From: Teretinema sp942493045
GTDB taxonomy: Bacteria; Spirochaetota; Spirochaetia; Treponematales; Treponemataceae
Assembly (NCBI GenBank): GCA_942493045.1
Contig: OW818665.1
Coordinates: forward strand, 1,550,001-1,614,000
Reading direction: 5' to 3'
DNA: 64,000 nucleotides
The notes beneath the pieces were generated by a model that saw only the letters and a list, made by a program, of their open reading frames with translations, was not told the origin of the DNA and made no database searches. The position numbers and the translations under genes are program-made. Positions 34,704 through 44,291 of this stretch are shown piece by piece; positions within the stretch are counted from its first letter, which is position 1; each line of letters begins with the position of its first letter.

Positions 34704-35381
34704 ATGCGCGGTAAAGTGATCAAAAAAGCTCTCGTATTTTCTGGATTATGCATTATTTTGCTGCATCTGATGCTTGTCGGCATTACCGTTCCCTTGCTAT
34801 TTCTATACCGCTACGTAAACCCGCCGGTCACCAGCATCATGGTATACCGCCTGGTTCAGTACCGCTGGGCGCTTAAACCGGTACGGACCATACCCCTCAA
34901 AAAAATACCGCTGCGCACCCGCACCATGATTATCCGGATAGAGGACGGTGACTTTTACTCGCATCACGGAATACTGCCGGCTGCCTTAAAAAACGCCTGG
35001 CGCATCAATAAGGAACTGGGAAAACCGGTATACGGGGGCAGCACCATCACCATGCAGACCGCCCGCACCCTGTTTCTGGTACCGGAAAAGAGTTATTTTC
35101 GAAAATACCTGGAAATGATAATCGCCCTGGAAATGGAAGCCATTCTCGGGAAAGACCGCATCTTTGAACTGTATCTCAATTACGCCGAATGGGGCAAAGG
35201 GGTATTCGGCATTGAAGCCGCCTCCCGCCACCATTACAAACGGGGAGTCAGCGAACTGTCCCGCGACCAGAGTATCCGCCTGGTGACGCTGCTATCCTCC
35301 CCGATTCTCTTTACCCCCTACACTCTCCATAAAAGCGGCATCCTCAAGAGCCGCTATAATTACCTGAGTGAGCGATACTGA
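34704..35381 (+). CDS. mtgA: Monofunctional peptidoglycan glycosyltransferase
   Basis: This encodes 225 residues. One membrane helix near the N-terminus is followed by a GT51 domain: IRIEDGDFYSHHGI with the catalytic Glu, GGSTITMQTARTLFL, and ELYLNYAEWGKGVFGIEAA. It polymerises lipid II on the outside of the inner membrane. It has no transpeptidase domain. I prefer the ATG at 34704 because of the ribosome-site-like AGGTTGG before it; 34680 is possible. Confidence 0.88.
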   Translation: MRGKVIKKALVFSGLCIILLHLMLVGITVPLLFLYRYVNPPVTSIMVYRLVQYRWALKPVRTIPLKKIPLRTRTMIIRIEDGDFYSHHGILPAALKNAWRINKELGKPVYGGSTITMQTARTLFLVPEKSYFRKYLEMIIALEMEAILGKDRIFELYLNYAEWGKGVFGIEAASRHHYKRGVSELSRDQSIRLVTLLSSPILFTPYTLHKSGILKSRYNYLSERY

Positions 35382-35399
35382 GCGGCCCTGAAAAGCCGC

Positions 35400-36515
35400 T
35401 TATTCGGCGACGGCTTCCGTGTGGTATCGCAGATCATTCGCGAAAACCATCACATCCTGAAAAGTCAGCACGCCGTCCAGATGCAGATTGAAAGTCTCAG
35501 GAGCCTCGCTCACGGCGTAGCGCAGGGTAAAATTCGCCCGGTCATTTTGGCCGATAATCAGGGTCTCCGGCCCGAAGTCGCGGTTCAATGGCGAGAGCAT
35601 TTGCTTAACAGCCGAGAAGTCTTCCAGCGGCGTAAACTGCTGATCCCCGATCCAGACCTTCAACTCCGGAGCGTAGAGCTTCAGCTGATTCGGTAACCGG
35701 TTGATAATCCGGACATGGATACTCAGCGTGCCGTCGGTATAATAAGGCGCTATCTTAAAAAGCCACTGATCAAGATACAGCTCATCGCCGGTTACCAGCA
35801 CAAAGAGACCCGTATCCGGCGCCGGCGTCTCCCCTTCCGGTACTTGCGAGCCTTCTTCTTCCTCCGTGTGCGTATTCTCAACTTCGGTAATCCCGGTCTG
35901 CTCCAGATATTCACGCTGCTGCGCGCTGAACTGCCCGGCATCGCCGCTCAGCGAGTAGGAAACCAGCTGGTCTTCAATGCCGGATTTCTGTTTATAAGAG
36001 AGGTAACTCTGCTCATCCATTGCCAGGGTAAGCGCTGTATCAAAGAGCGGGATTCCCTGAGCGTCATGAATAAAAGAAAGATTTAGCCGGTACTCGCGCA
36101 GCAGGTCGCCGGTGAGTTGATAACGCTGAAACAGGTAGGTATTGTTAATCGGTTTGAAAAGCAGCTTGTAGGAACGCGAGGAAAAAGCCTTAAGCGTATA
36201 CTCCTCCGGAGTAACAGAAAACGCCGGAGCGGTAAAGGACTCACCATAGAGCAGCTCTAAGGCCGCGGGGTCGACGGTAAGGGCATGAAAAGTACGGTTT
36301 TTAAGGCGCAGATCAATTTGGACCAGGCCGCTTTGACTGAGTACCAAAGCGCTGGCGCTCAGACTGACGCCGGCGGCGCTAAGGGAGGGTTTGTCCACGG
36401 AGAGCACATAGGAATCCTCCGGAAGCGCATCAATCTTGCCGGAACAGGAAAGCAGCATAGTCAGCGCGGTCAGCGCGAACGCGACGGTCAGGATGAAAAA
36501 TAGTTTACGCAACAA
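35400..36515 (-). CDS. Lipoprotein of unknown function
   Basis: This encodes 371 residues. The lipobox ends LLSC (Cys24). The mature part has two similar beta-rich sections (LVQIDLRLKNRTFHALTVDP; LSIHVRIINRLPNQLKLYAP), which suggests a duplicated immunoglobulin-like fold. A Glu-rich linker (HTEEEEGSQVPEGE) lies near residue 218. I recognise no family. It may share transcription with nothing else: it converges with mtgA and is separated from the amylase by a terminator. Confidence 0.65.
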   Translation of the reverse strand: MLRKLFFILTVAFALTALTMLLSCSGKIDALPEDSYVLSVDKPSLSAAGVSLSASALVLSQSGLVQIDLRLKNRTFHALTVDPAALELLYGESFTAPAFSVTPEEYTLKAFSSRSYKLLFKPINNTYLFQRYQLTGDLLREYRLNLSFIHDAQGIPLFDTALTLAMDEQSYLSYKQKSGIEDQLVSYSLSGDAGQFSAQQREYLEQTGITEVENTHTEEEEGSQVPEGETPAPDTGLFVLVTGDELYLDQWLFKIAPYYTDGTLSIHVRIINRLPNQLKLYAPELKVWIGDQQFTPLEDFSAVKQMLSPLNRDFGPETLIIGQNDRANFTLRYAVSEAPETFNLHLDGVLTFQDVMVFANDLRYHTEAVAE

Positions 36516-36540
36516 CAGTAACCTCCGGGTGAAAAAAATA

Positions 36541-36574
36541 AAAAAAAACGGGGCCGTTCCTGGAACGACCCCGT
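36541..36574 (-). terminator. Terminator after the amylase lipoprotein
   Basis: The stem ACGGGGTCGTTCC / GGAACGGCCCCGT (minus strand) is followed by a long T run. It sits 17 bases after the amylase stop. Confidence 0.8.
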
Positions 36575-36591
36575 CAGTTAAACCTGTTTGC

Positions 36592-38061
36592 TTACAGTCC
36601 GTCTACAGAGTAAACCGCGTAGCCCCGGGGCGGAGCCCACACATCTACCGAGCCGGTGCTGGAACAGAACTTGCTGGCCGGCTGATAGTTTTGTCCGCTG
36701 ACCGGTGAATACCAGGCGTAGGCTTTCAGCGTCTTGTTCTTCAGATAGCCGTTGCCGGTGGTAACCGTAGCGCCTCTCCAGGCGGTGGGGTTATCGTTGA
36801 TAACCACAATATATCCGGGAGAAGTGGTAGACTTACCGTAACTTCCGTAAATCAGGCAGTCACCGTCATTGGTCTTGAGCAGCTGGATACTCGGAGCGGC
36901 TCCGGCCAGCTTGCCTCGGACCCAAACCAGCTGTTTGATTCCGTTACCCCATTGTCCACCGAGGTTCTTCAGACCGTAGTTGAAATAATCCTTCCACCAG
37001 ACTGTCGGGTAGCCCTGGTAGGTCAGGATAAAGGCGTAGGCCATCATCTTGTCGCGGATAATTTCATCGGTATCGTGGTTGCCGACAAAGGTAACCGCGC
37101 GCATCGGATTATTCGCGGCGAAGGACCTGCTGGAATCAATCATGTTAGGCAGATAGCCGCCGCCTGATGAATTATTGCAGATGTCTTTCATGGTGTAGTA
37201 CAGCGAGAAGTCAAAGGCCGAGGCGTTGGCTGAACTGGTCCACCAGTTCAGGGTACTGATGTTAGAGTCCCAGTACTCGCCGACGGAGAACACGCCGCCG
37301 GTGGCAGCCTTCATGTCTTTAACAACCCAGGGTTCGATACCCTTGACGTAGTCGAAGCGCCACTGCGTAAAGCCGGCATTGGTGGTGCTCTTCATCCAGG
37401 TCATCCAGGTCTTGATGTCAGTATAGGCGGAGCCTGAAGCGAAGCAGAGGTCCGGGAATCCGCCGAAGGCGCCGGAGTCGTTGGAGCAGTAATTGTTAGG
37501 ATGGAACGAGTCCCAGTGCCAGCGGGCCTTGCCGGACAGGGTGGCCGAAAAGTTCGTCCAGGTATTTGTTCCGGTTTTGGGATTGTATTCGCTGAGCGCG
37601 CCGGAGCGGTGGTTCAGAACGATATCGGCCATCGAGGCGATACCGCGGTTGCGGAACTCGGTGATGGCGGCCTTAAGCTCAGCCTGGGATCCAAAACGGG
37701 TTTCCGTTGATCCTTTCTGGTTGTACTGGCCAAGGTCATAGTAGTCATAGGGATCGTAGCCCATCGAGTAGGTTCCGTTGTCGGCTTTGGAAACCGGCGG
37801 GAACCAGATGGCGTCAATACCGTAGCCGCCGGCCATATTCTGCAATTCAACGGCCTTGCTCTTCATGGTGTTGTACCAGGTACCGCCCGCGGGGACGTCC
37901 CAGTAGAAACCCTGCATCATGACACCGGACTTGCCGGTTGAGGAACGCGCTTCCGCATCACCGACAGAAGCGTCGTTCCCGTTTTCCGGAACAACTCCCA
38001 TTGAGCAGGATGCCAGTGCGGCAACCAGGGCGACAACAATCCATAAATTCCATTTCTTCAT
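36592..38061 (-). CDS. Secreted alpha-amylase (GH13) lipoprotein
   Basis: This encodes 489 residues. The lipobox ends LASC (Cys19). The GH13 regions are ADIVLNHRS (I), QWRFDYVKG with the nucleophile Asp (II), FSVGEYWD with the acid Glu (III) and FVGNHDTDE (IV). The compact domain without extra modules and the MMQGFYWDVP start resemble the archaeal/plant-type alpha-amylases (GH13_5/6/7 group). It should cut starch at the cell surface. Confidence 0.9.
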   Translation of the reverse strand: MKKWNLWIVVALVAALASCSMGVVPENGNDASVGDAEARSSTGKSGVMMQGFYWDVPAGGTWYNTMKSKAVELQNMAGGYGIDAIWFPPVSKADNGTYSMGYDPYDYYDLGQYNQKGSTETRFGSQAELKAAITEFRNRGIASMADIVLNHRSGALSEYNPKTGTNTWTNFSATLSGKARWHWDSFHPNNYCSNDSGAFGGFPDLCFASGSAYTDIKTWMTWMKSTTNAGFTQWRFDYVKGIEPWVVKDMKAATGGVFSVGEYWDSNISTLNWWTSSANASAFDFSLYYTMKDICNNSSGGGYLPNMIDSSRSFAANNPMRAVTFVGNHDTDEIIRDKMMAYAFILTYQGYPTVWWKDYFNYGLKNLGGQWGNGIKQLVWVRGKLAGAAPSIQLLKTNDGDCLIYGSYGKSTTSPGYIVVINDNPTAWRGATVTTGNGYLKNKTLKAYAWYSPVSGQNYQPASKFCSSTGSVDVWAPPRGYAVYSVDGL

Positions 38062-38250
38062 ATGAGCTCCTCCAAACCCACATCAAAAAATACGTTCCCC
38101 CGGACTAAATTGAACTGGACTGCACTTTGAAGATTCAAATTGTACTTTTAGGCTGGAAAACGAATTCTAGATACCGGCCGCTGGGGCCGGTTCAGGACCT
38201 GCATTTCGCCGGAGCTGCGCCAAATACACAGTCAGCGAAAGAATTCTACC

Positions 38251-38270
38251 GAACTTAACCGTTTAAGTTC
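38251..38270. promoter_or_regulatory. Palindrome in the amylase/DUF362 divergent region
   Basis: GAACTTAACCGTTTAAGTTC has 8-base arms with a CCGT centre. It lies in the 384-bp divergent gap (38062-38445). It may be an operator of one of the two genes, but no promoter can be placed confidently beside it. I see nothing else in the gap. Confidence 0.35.
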
Positions 38271-38445
38271 GCTTCTTATGTTAGGGCGCAATCCGGAATA
38301 ACGCAACAGATTTCTTCTGGACTTCTTTGTCATTGAGAAACACTCTTTCTTCACAAATTGTTCTAGATTTTAATTCGCCATAGACAACAACGGCCCGATC
38401 TTTGTATTGTGTATCGAACTCACCTTTCAAACGCGGGAGAAAACA

Positions 38446-39570
38446 ATGCAGTCAAAAGTGGCCCTGGTACGCTGCGAAAGCTATGATGAAGAAACCGTTT
38501 ACCTGGCCGTAAAGCGGGCCCTGAACCTGATCGGCGGTATCGAGTCGCTTTTCAGAGGCTCAGAAAAAATACTGCTCAAACCGAACAGCCTGGCCTCATC
38601 CAAACCCGAAGCCGCCGTGACCACCCACCCCGCCGTATTCAACGCCGCCGCCCGGCTTTTCACCGAGGCGGCCTTAGCGGTTTCCTACGGTGACTCCCCC
38701 GGCTTCGAGAAACCGGGGGCCTGTCTGGCCAAGTCCGGTTTTGCCGCCGTGGCCGAAAAATACAACATCAAACTAGCTGATTTTGAAAAAGGAAAAACAG
38801 TCAGCTTTCCGGAAGGTAAAGTCTGGAAAGAATTTGATATCGCCAATGCCTGCCTGGAAGCCGACGCCATAGTCAGTCTGCCGAAGATGAAGACCCACGC
38901 CCTGACCCGGATTACCGGGTCGGTAAAAAATCAGTTCGGCTGTATCTACGGACTCAACAAGGCCGCTTTTCACGTCAAAGTTCCCAACCCGGTGCAGTTT
39001 TCACGCATGCTGGTCGACATCAACCGTTTCTTAAAACCCCGGCTTTTTATCATGGACGGTGTGTACGCCATGGAAGGCAACGGACCGCGCAGCGGCACGC
39101 CGGTTAAAATGAACTGCATCCTGGTATCGACAGACCCCATCGCCATAGACAGCACCTTCTGCCGGATGATCGGTCTGGATCCGGCCTTCATCCCCACCAA
39201 CACCTACGGCCGGGAAAGCGGCCTCGGCACATGGATGGAAAAAGAAATTGAACTGGTCGGCGATCCCCTTTCCGGCTTTGTCAATCTGGACTTCGACGTA
39301 GTGCGGAAACCTCTGGACAACAAGGTTAAAAAGACTAACGGCTTCCTGGCCAACCTGATATTTCCCCGACCGGTAATCGATGAGTCAAAGTGCGTCAAAT
39401 GCGGCATCTGCGTGGAAGCCTGCCCGGTGGAAGGCAAGGCTCTCAATTTCAAAGACGGAAAAAAAACGCAGCCGCCCCGTTACAACTACCGCGCCTGTAT
39501 CCGTTGCTACTGCTGCCAGGAAATGTGTCCGCATAAGGCTATCGTCGTAAAAAAACCATTCGCGAGATAA
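38446..39570 (+). CDS. DUF362 protein with 2[4Fe-4S] ferredoxin domain
   Basis: This encodes 374 residues. Residues 1-290 are DUF362 (LLKPNSLASSKPEAAVTTHP; ADAIVSLPKMKTHALTRITG; NPVQFSRMLVDI). Residues about 310-370 hold two cluster motifs, CVKCGICVEACPVEG and CIRCYCCQEMCPHKA. Family members are proposed to act in electron transfer or cofactor chemistry, but the reaction is not known. The ATG at 38446 has GGGAGA before it; a start at 38407 is unlikely. It is followed 8 bases later by rsmH. Confidence 0.85.
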   Translation: MQSKVALVRCESYDEETVYLAVKRALNLIGGIESLFRGSEKILLKPNSLASSKPEAAVTTHPAVFNAAARLFTEAALAVSYGDSPGFEKPGACLAKSGFAAVAEKYNIKLADFEKGKTVSFPEGKVWKEFDIANACLEADAIVSLPKMKTHALTRITGSVKNQFGCIYGLNKAAFHVKVPNPVQFSRMLVDINRFLKPRLFIMDGVYAMEGNGPRSGTPVKMNCILVSTDPIAIDSTFCRMIGLDPAFIPTNTYGRESGLGTWMEKEIELVGDPLSGFVNLDFDVVRKPLDNKVKKTNGFLANLIFPRPVIDESKCVKCGICVEACPVEGKALNFKDGKKTQPPRYNYRACIRCYCCQEMCPHKAIVVKKPFAR

Positions 39571-39578
39571 AGGGTACC

Positions 39579-40625
39579 ATGGACGAACATCAGAGCGAGA
39601 TTCCTCATCAGCGCCGCAAAAGATACAAGGGCACTCATCCCCGCAGCTTTCGGGAAAAATACAAAGAGCACGATCCGCTCAAATACAAAGACGATGTCGA
39701 AAAAGTAATAGCCCGGGGCGACACGCCGGCCGGGATGCACCGCTCCATTTGCGTGCCGGAAATTCTCTCTATCCTCAATCCCCAGCCGGGAGAGACCGCC
39801 ATCGACGCCACCCTCGGCTACGGCGGACACGCCCGTGAAATCTTAAAACGTATTGTGCCCGGAGGCCGGCTGGTCGCCCTGGACGCCGATCCGGCGGAGC
39901 TGTCCAAAACCCGCGAACGGCTGGCGACGGAAGGCTTCGGGGCGGCAGTCTTCAGCGCCTACAACGCTAACTTCGCCACACTGGACACGGTAGTCGCCAA
40001 GGCCGGACTTTCCGGCGCCGACATGATTCTCGCGGACCTTGGACTGTCCTCCATGCAGATCGACAATCCGGAACGCGGCTTTACTTTTAAGCGGGCCGGC
40101 CCCCTGGATATGCGCATGAACCAGAACAAGGGTAAGTCCGCGGCAGAATTACTGAACACAATATCCGAGCAGAACCTGACGACGCTCCTGATCAGCAATG
40201 CCGATGAAGGCGACGCAGCGCCGATTGCCGCGGCAATTACCGCGCAGCAGGGAAAACTGCACACTACCAGTGAACTGGCCGCGGTGATCCGCGGCGCGCT
40301 CACTCCCCTCGCGCGTAGCGCCGAAGAACAGACCAAGGCGGTGCGCCGCACCTTCCAGGCCATCCGCATCGCCGTAAACAGCGAGTTTAAGGCGCTGGAC
40401 AGTTTTCTGGAATGTCTGCCCGCCTGCCTGAATCAGAATGGCCGGGTCGCCATCCTGACCTTTCATTCGGGAGAGGATAATAGGGTTGTAAAAGCTTTTG
40501 AAGAGGGAAAACGCGCCGGCTTGTACCGCGCCATTCAGGATACGGAGATCCGCGCCGGGCGGGAAGAACGCTACAGCAATCCACGCTCAACATCGGCCCG
40601 GCTGCGCTGGGCAATCCGGGCCTGA
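39579..40625 (+). CDS. rsmH: RsmH-type 16S rRNA methyltransferase with N-terminal extension
   Basis: This encodes 348 residues. The SAM site reads IDATLGYGGHAREIL, and LADLGLSSMQIDNPERGFTF and RRTFQAIRIAVNSE are hallmarks of RsmH (MraW), which methylates C1402 of 16S rRNA. The first ~45 residues are an extra basic extension (RRKRYKGTHPRSFREKYKEH). It is not located with mraZ/ftsL genes, so it could be a second, divergent copy. Confidence 0.88.
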   Translation: MDEHQSEIPHQRRKRYKGTHPRSFREKYKEHDPLKYKDDVEKVIARGDTPAGMHRSICVPEILSILNPQPGETAIDATLGYGGHAREILKRIVPGGRLVALDADPAELSKTRERLATEGFGAAVFSAYNANFATLDTVVAKAGLSGADMILADLGLSSMQIDNPERGFTFKRAGPLDMRMNQNKGKSAAELLNTISEQNLTTLLISNADEGDAAPIAAAITAQQGKLHTTSELAAVIRGALTPLARSAEEQTKAVRRTFQAIRIAVNSEFKALDSFLECLPACLNQNGRVAILTFHSGEDNRVVKAFEEGKRAGLYRAIQDTEIRAGREERYSNPRSTSARLRWAIRA

Positions 40626-40638
40626 GAATTATTAAAAC

Positions 40639-42480
40639 TTAGGCTTGACTCTGACTCTGACGGCCGGCGGCGCGGCGGTCCAGATAGGCCAGCATGGTCT
40701 TGCGCAGGCGCACGTTATGCGGCGTCACCTCGACCATTTCATCGTCCTGCAGCATCAGTATCGCGCGCTCCAGCGTCATCGGCTGAATCGGCGTCAGGGT
40801 CAGGGCTTCGTCCTTGATGACCGAGCGCATGTTGGAAAGCTTTTTTTCCTTGCAGGGATTCACCACCAGCTCCACGTCCAGATTATGCTCGCCGACGATC
40901 ATGCCTTCATAAACCTCGTCGCCGGGAACCACAAACAACCGTCCGCGCGGTTCCAGGTGGAACAACCCGTAGGTAACGGCCTTTCCGGCCCGGTCGGAAA
41001 CGATGGAGCCGGTAAAGCGGTCAATATAGTCGCCGCGGTATTCCTCATAACCTTCCAGATAGGAATTCATAATGCCGGTACCCTTGGTGTCTGTCAAAAA
41101 TACGTCGCGGTAGCCGATTAAGGCGCGCGAGGGCACCGAGAACTGCAAATGCACCCGACCGCCGTCATGGCAGGTATAGGAGAGCATGCGGCCCTTGCGC
41201 ATGGAAAGTTTTTCGGTAACCACGCCGGCAAAGGCCTCGTTGCAATCCACGAACAGCTGCTCAATCGGCTCCAGCTTTTTGCCGTTTTCATATCTGAAAA
41301 TTACCTCGGGCCGGCAGACGCAGACCTCAAAGTCTTCGCGGCGCAGCATCTCGATCAGGATCACCATCTGGAACTCGCCGCGGCCGCGCACGATAAAACC
41401 GCCGCCCACCTTGGCTTCCTCTACCTGGATGGAAACGTTATTGAGCGTTTCCTTGCGCAGACGCTCGTAGAGCTTCATGGACTGCACGTTCTTGCCGTCC
41501 TGTCCGCATAAGGGTGAGGTATTCACGTAAAAGCGCATGGCCACGGTCGGCTCGTCTATCACGATGCGCTTGAGAGCCTTGGGAGCTTCACGGGTGCAGA
41601 TGGTATCGCCGATATGCACATTTTCGATTCCGGAGAGCACGATGATGTCGCCGCTCTGGGCTACATCGGTTTCCACCAGCTTGACGCCGGAATAGGTATG
41701 CAGTTTGGATATATTCAGGTTTTGGCGGACGTCGCCCTCGCCGATGCAGACCATCGGGTCCTTAAAGCGGGCCGAGCCGTTAATCACCTTGCCGACAGCC
41801 TGGCGGCCGAAGTAATCAGAATAGGAAAGGTCCGAAACCATCATTTGGAAAGGCTCGGTGGAAACAAAGGCCGGGGCCGGAATTTCCCGGATAATGGCGT
41901 CCAGCAGCGGGTGCAGATTATCTCCCTCGCCTTCCACGGTCGGCTTGGCGATTCCATCGCGCCCGATGGCGTACAGCAGCGGAAAATCCAGCTGTTTGTC
42001 ATTGGCTCCAAGATCGATAAACAGGTCATAAATTTCGCTCAATACCTCGGTAATGCGGGCGTCGCCGCGGTCAATCTTATTGATCACCACCACGATGGTC
42101 AGATTGCGCTCCAGGGCCTTATTCAGCACAAAGCGGGTTTGGGGCAGGGGTCCCTCGCTGGCGTCGACCAGCAGAATGGCGCCGTCGACCATCGACAGGG
42201 CGCGCTCTACCTCGCCTCCGAAATCGGCATGGCCCGGAGTGTCCAGAATATTGATCTTGACGTCCTTCCAGACTACCGAGCAATTCTTGGCGGCGATGGT
42301 AATACCGCGCTCCTTTTCCAGATCCATGCTGTCCATCAGCCGCTCTTCGGTAGCCTGCCCTTCGCGGAAAACACCGGACTGCTTGAACATGGCGTCGACA
42401 AGAGTAGTTTTACCATGGTCAACATGGGCAATGATGGCGATATTACGGATGGCGGGGTTGCTCGAATCGGTGTGGGTCAA
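40639..42480 (-). CDS. typA: Ribosome-associated GTPase TypA/BipA
   Basis: This encodes 613 residues. NIAIIAHVDHGKTTLVDAM (G1), RGITIAAKN (G2), DTPGHADFGGEVERAL (G3) and VINKIDRGDAR (G4) are clear, followed by EF-G-like domains and the BipA C-terminal domain. It binds 70S ribosomes and acts in stress and ribosome assembly. The likely start is TTG at 42480, with AGGA seven bases before it; no ATG gives a sensible N-terminus, and the open frame to 42591 starts with unlike sequence. Confidence 0.93.
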   Translation of the reverse strand: MTHTDSSNPAIRNIAIIAHVDHGKTTLVDAMFKQSGVFREGQATEERLMDSMDLEKERGITIAAKNCSVVWKDVKINILDTPGHADFGGEVERALSMVDGAILLVDASEGPLPQTRFVLNKALERNLTIVVVINKIDRGDARITEVLSEIYDLFIDLGANDKQLDFPLLYAIGRDGIAKPTVEGEGDNLHPLLDAIIREIPAPAFVSTEPFQMMVSDLSYSDYFGRQAVGKVINGSARFKDPMVCIGEGDVRQNLNISKLHTYSGVKLVETDVAQSGDIIVLSGIENVHIGDTICTREAPKALKRIVIDEPTVAMRFYVNTSPLCGQDGKNVQSMKLYERLRKETLNNVSIQVEEAKVGGGFIVRGRGEFQMVILIEMLRREDFEVCVCRPEVIFRYENGKKLEPIEQLFVDCNEAFAGVVTEKLSMRKGRMLSYTCHDGGRVHLQFSVPSRALIGYRDVFLTDTKGTGIMNSYLEGYEEYRGDYIDRFTGSIVSDRAGKAVTYGLFHLEPRGRLFVVPGDEVYEGMIVGEHNLDVELVVNPCKEKKLSNMRSVIKDEALTLTPIQPMTLERAILMLQDDEMVEVTPHNVRLRKTMLAYLDRRAAGRQSQSQA

Positions 42481-42633
42481 TGAATTTTCCTGTAGTGCTT
42501 TCTTAAGGCGGGAGATACACTGATAATAGACCTTCGCTCGTCTTTGGTATAGCCTCAGGGGCTGGACAGAGCATAAAAAAAACCCGTGCAAACTGATGCG
42601 CGGTGATGTATCATTTCTGTTATCGGAGACTCT

Positions 42634-44289
42634 ATGCTGAAAAAAGTTCTGTTCGCCGCATTCTGCGCCGGCGCGTCTGTTTTACTGTCCTGCAATTCCA
42701 TATTTGAGCTTTCCCCGAAGGATGACCTTGCCGCGCCGGCCGAAAGGGTATGGGAACCTTTACCCACAGTTCCAAAACTGCCGATCGGCATGAACCTGTG
42801 TACGCTCAACTATTGGACGCCGGCTCTCGTTTTTACAGATGTCATGACTACCGCCAGCGATATGCTCACCAGCTATGCCGGTGATAACCCCTGGAGTACG
42901 GTATGGGACAGCGAGCAGATTGACTCCATCGAGCGGGATGCAAATGGCTACCCCCTCGGATTACCCCAGGCCACACCGGACGGTCATAACAGCTTCGTGC
43001 GTTTTCTGGTGAACAATTACTATAAGGGAACCTTCCGCATTTACTTCCAGGGGAAGGGAACTCTCGGAGCCGGAGCCTATCTTAAAAACGGCGTCTATTA
43101 CATTGATCTCAATGGCGACGGTAACCATCGCTATATCGATATTCTGACATCCGACAGCAACGACCATATCCGGGATATGCACATTCTGCCGCCGCATTTG
43201 ACACCCTCCAACGATTATCCGGTTTTTCTGCCGGAGTTTATCGAAGGACTACGCCCCTTTCACGCCCTGCGGTTTATGGACTGGATCAATACCAACAATT
43301 CCAGCCAGATCGAGTGGACTGACCGGATCACCAAGAGCTACTACACCCAGGGCGGTTCCCGGGGAATGTCCTTTGAGTATGCCATTGAATTGTGCAACCT
43401 CCTGGACAGCGACGCCTGGGTCTGTGTTCCGCACCAGGCGTCTGACGACTATATCAGCCGCCTGGCCGATCTCTGGTATACCAACCTGGAAAGCGGCCGC
43501 AAGATTTACCTGGAATATTCAAATGAAGTCTGGAACTGGATGTTTGCCCAGGCTCAGTACGTGGTGGACAATGCGCCGGGCGCCGCCAACAACTATGTGT
43601 CCGCGGATCTCTCTACATTGGGATCACCGGGAAGCGGTCACCCGGAAAAGGACGCCTATATGATGGCCCGGCTGTTCAGGCTCTGGAATGAAATATTCGG
43701 TACCGGTAAAACCCGGCTAATCCGGGTGGCCACCGGTCAACATGCCTGGATGGATAACTCCCGACGTATTCTGGAATACCTGTTCAATGTCGCCCATGTT
43801 CCCTGCGATGTTCTATCTGTAGGCGGGTATTTCAGTTTTACCGAAACCGATCACAATCGCTGGCTGGAAAATCCGGTTCTGGCCCGACCGGGACTGATCT
43901 GTGACGCGACCTATGACCGTTTATACGAAGACTCGGCCTTATGGACGCGGGAATCGGCGAAATTCGCCCGGCAGTATGGCGTGGACTATATGGTCTATGA
44001 AGGCGGACAGCACATGCAGCCCTTCAGTCAGGGCGTGTGGTCCTATAATGACAACCTGTTCAGCGCCCAAATTCATCCTAAGATGTATCAGCTGTACCTG
44101 AGAAATTTCGCGGTGCATACCGAAGAAGCAGTTGACTGCCAGCTGTTCATGGCCTATAGCTATATCAGTGCCCGCGCTTCGCGTTGGGGCTCCTGGGGGC
44201 ATCTGGAAAACCTGGCCCAAATCGGCGGCGACTACGCGAGCATCGCGCCAAAATACCAGGCCCTGCTGGACTGCAATACATCGAGGTGA
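42634..44289 (+). CDS. Lipoprotein, putative glycosidase
   Basis: This encodes 551 residues. The lipobox ends VLLSC (Cys20). The sequence KIYLEYSNEVWNWMFAQAQYV matches a motif seen in glycoside-hydrolase-like TIM barrels with a catalytic Glu (clan A style), and MSFEYAIELCNLLDSDAWVCVP sits before it. I do not recognise an exact GH family. It is followed by an esterase lipoprotein starting three bases after its stop, so the two probably act together on a decorated polysaccharide. Confidence 0.6.
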   Translation: MLKKVLFAAFCAGASVLLSCNSIFELSPKDDLAAPAERVWEPLPTVPKLPIGMNLCTLNYWTPALVFTDVMTTASDMLTSYAGDNPWSTVWDSEQIDSIERDANGYPLGLPQATPDGHNSFVRFLVNNYYKGTFRIYFQGKGTLGAGAYLKNGVYYIDLNGDGNHRYIDILTSDSNDHIRDMHILPPHLTPSNDYPVFLPEFIEGLRPFHALRFMDWINTNNSSQIEWTDRITKSYYTQGGSRGMSFEYAIELCNLLDSDAWVCVPHQASDDYISRLADLWYTNLESGRKIYLEYSNEVWNWMFAQAQYVVDNAPGAANNYVSADLSTLGSPGSGHPEKDAYMMARLFRLWNEIFGTGKTRLIRVATGQHAWMDNSRRILEYLFNVAHVPCDVLSVGGYFSFTETDHNRWLENPVLARPGLICDATYDRLYEDSALWTRESAKFARQYGVDYMVYEGGQHMQPFSQGVWSYNDNLFSAQIHPKMYQLYLRNFAVHTEEAVDCQLFMAYSYISARASRWGSWGHLENLAQIGGDYASIAPKYQALLDCNTSR

Positions 44290-44291
44290 AC

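Noticed and set aside
42481..42591. N-terminal extension of TypA
   Set aside because: The extra codons have no similarity to TypA, and a TTG with a good ribosome site begins the conserved part.
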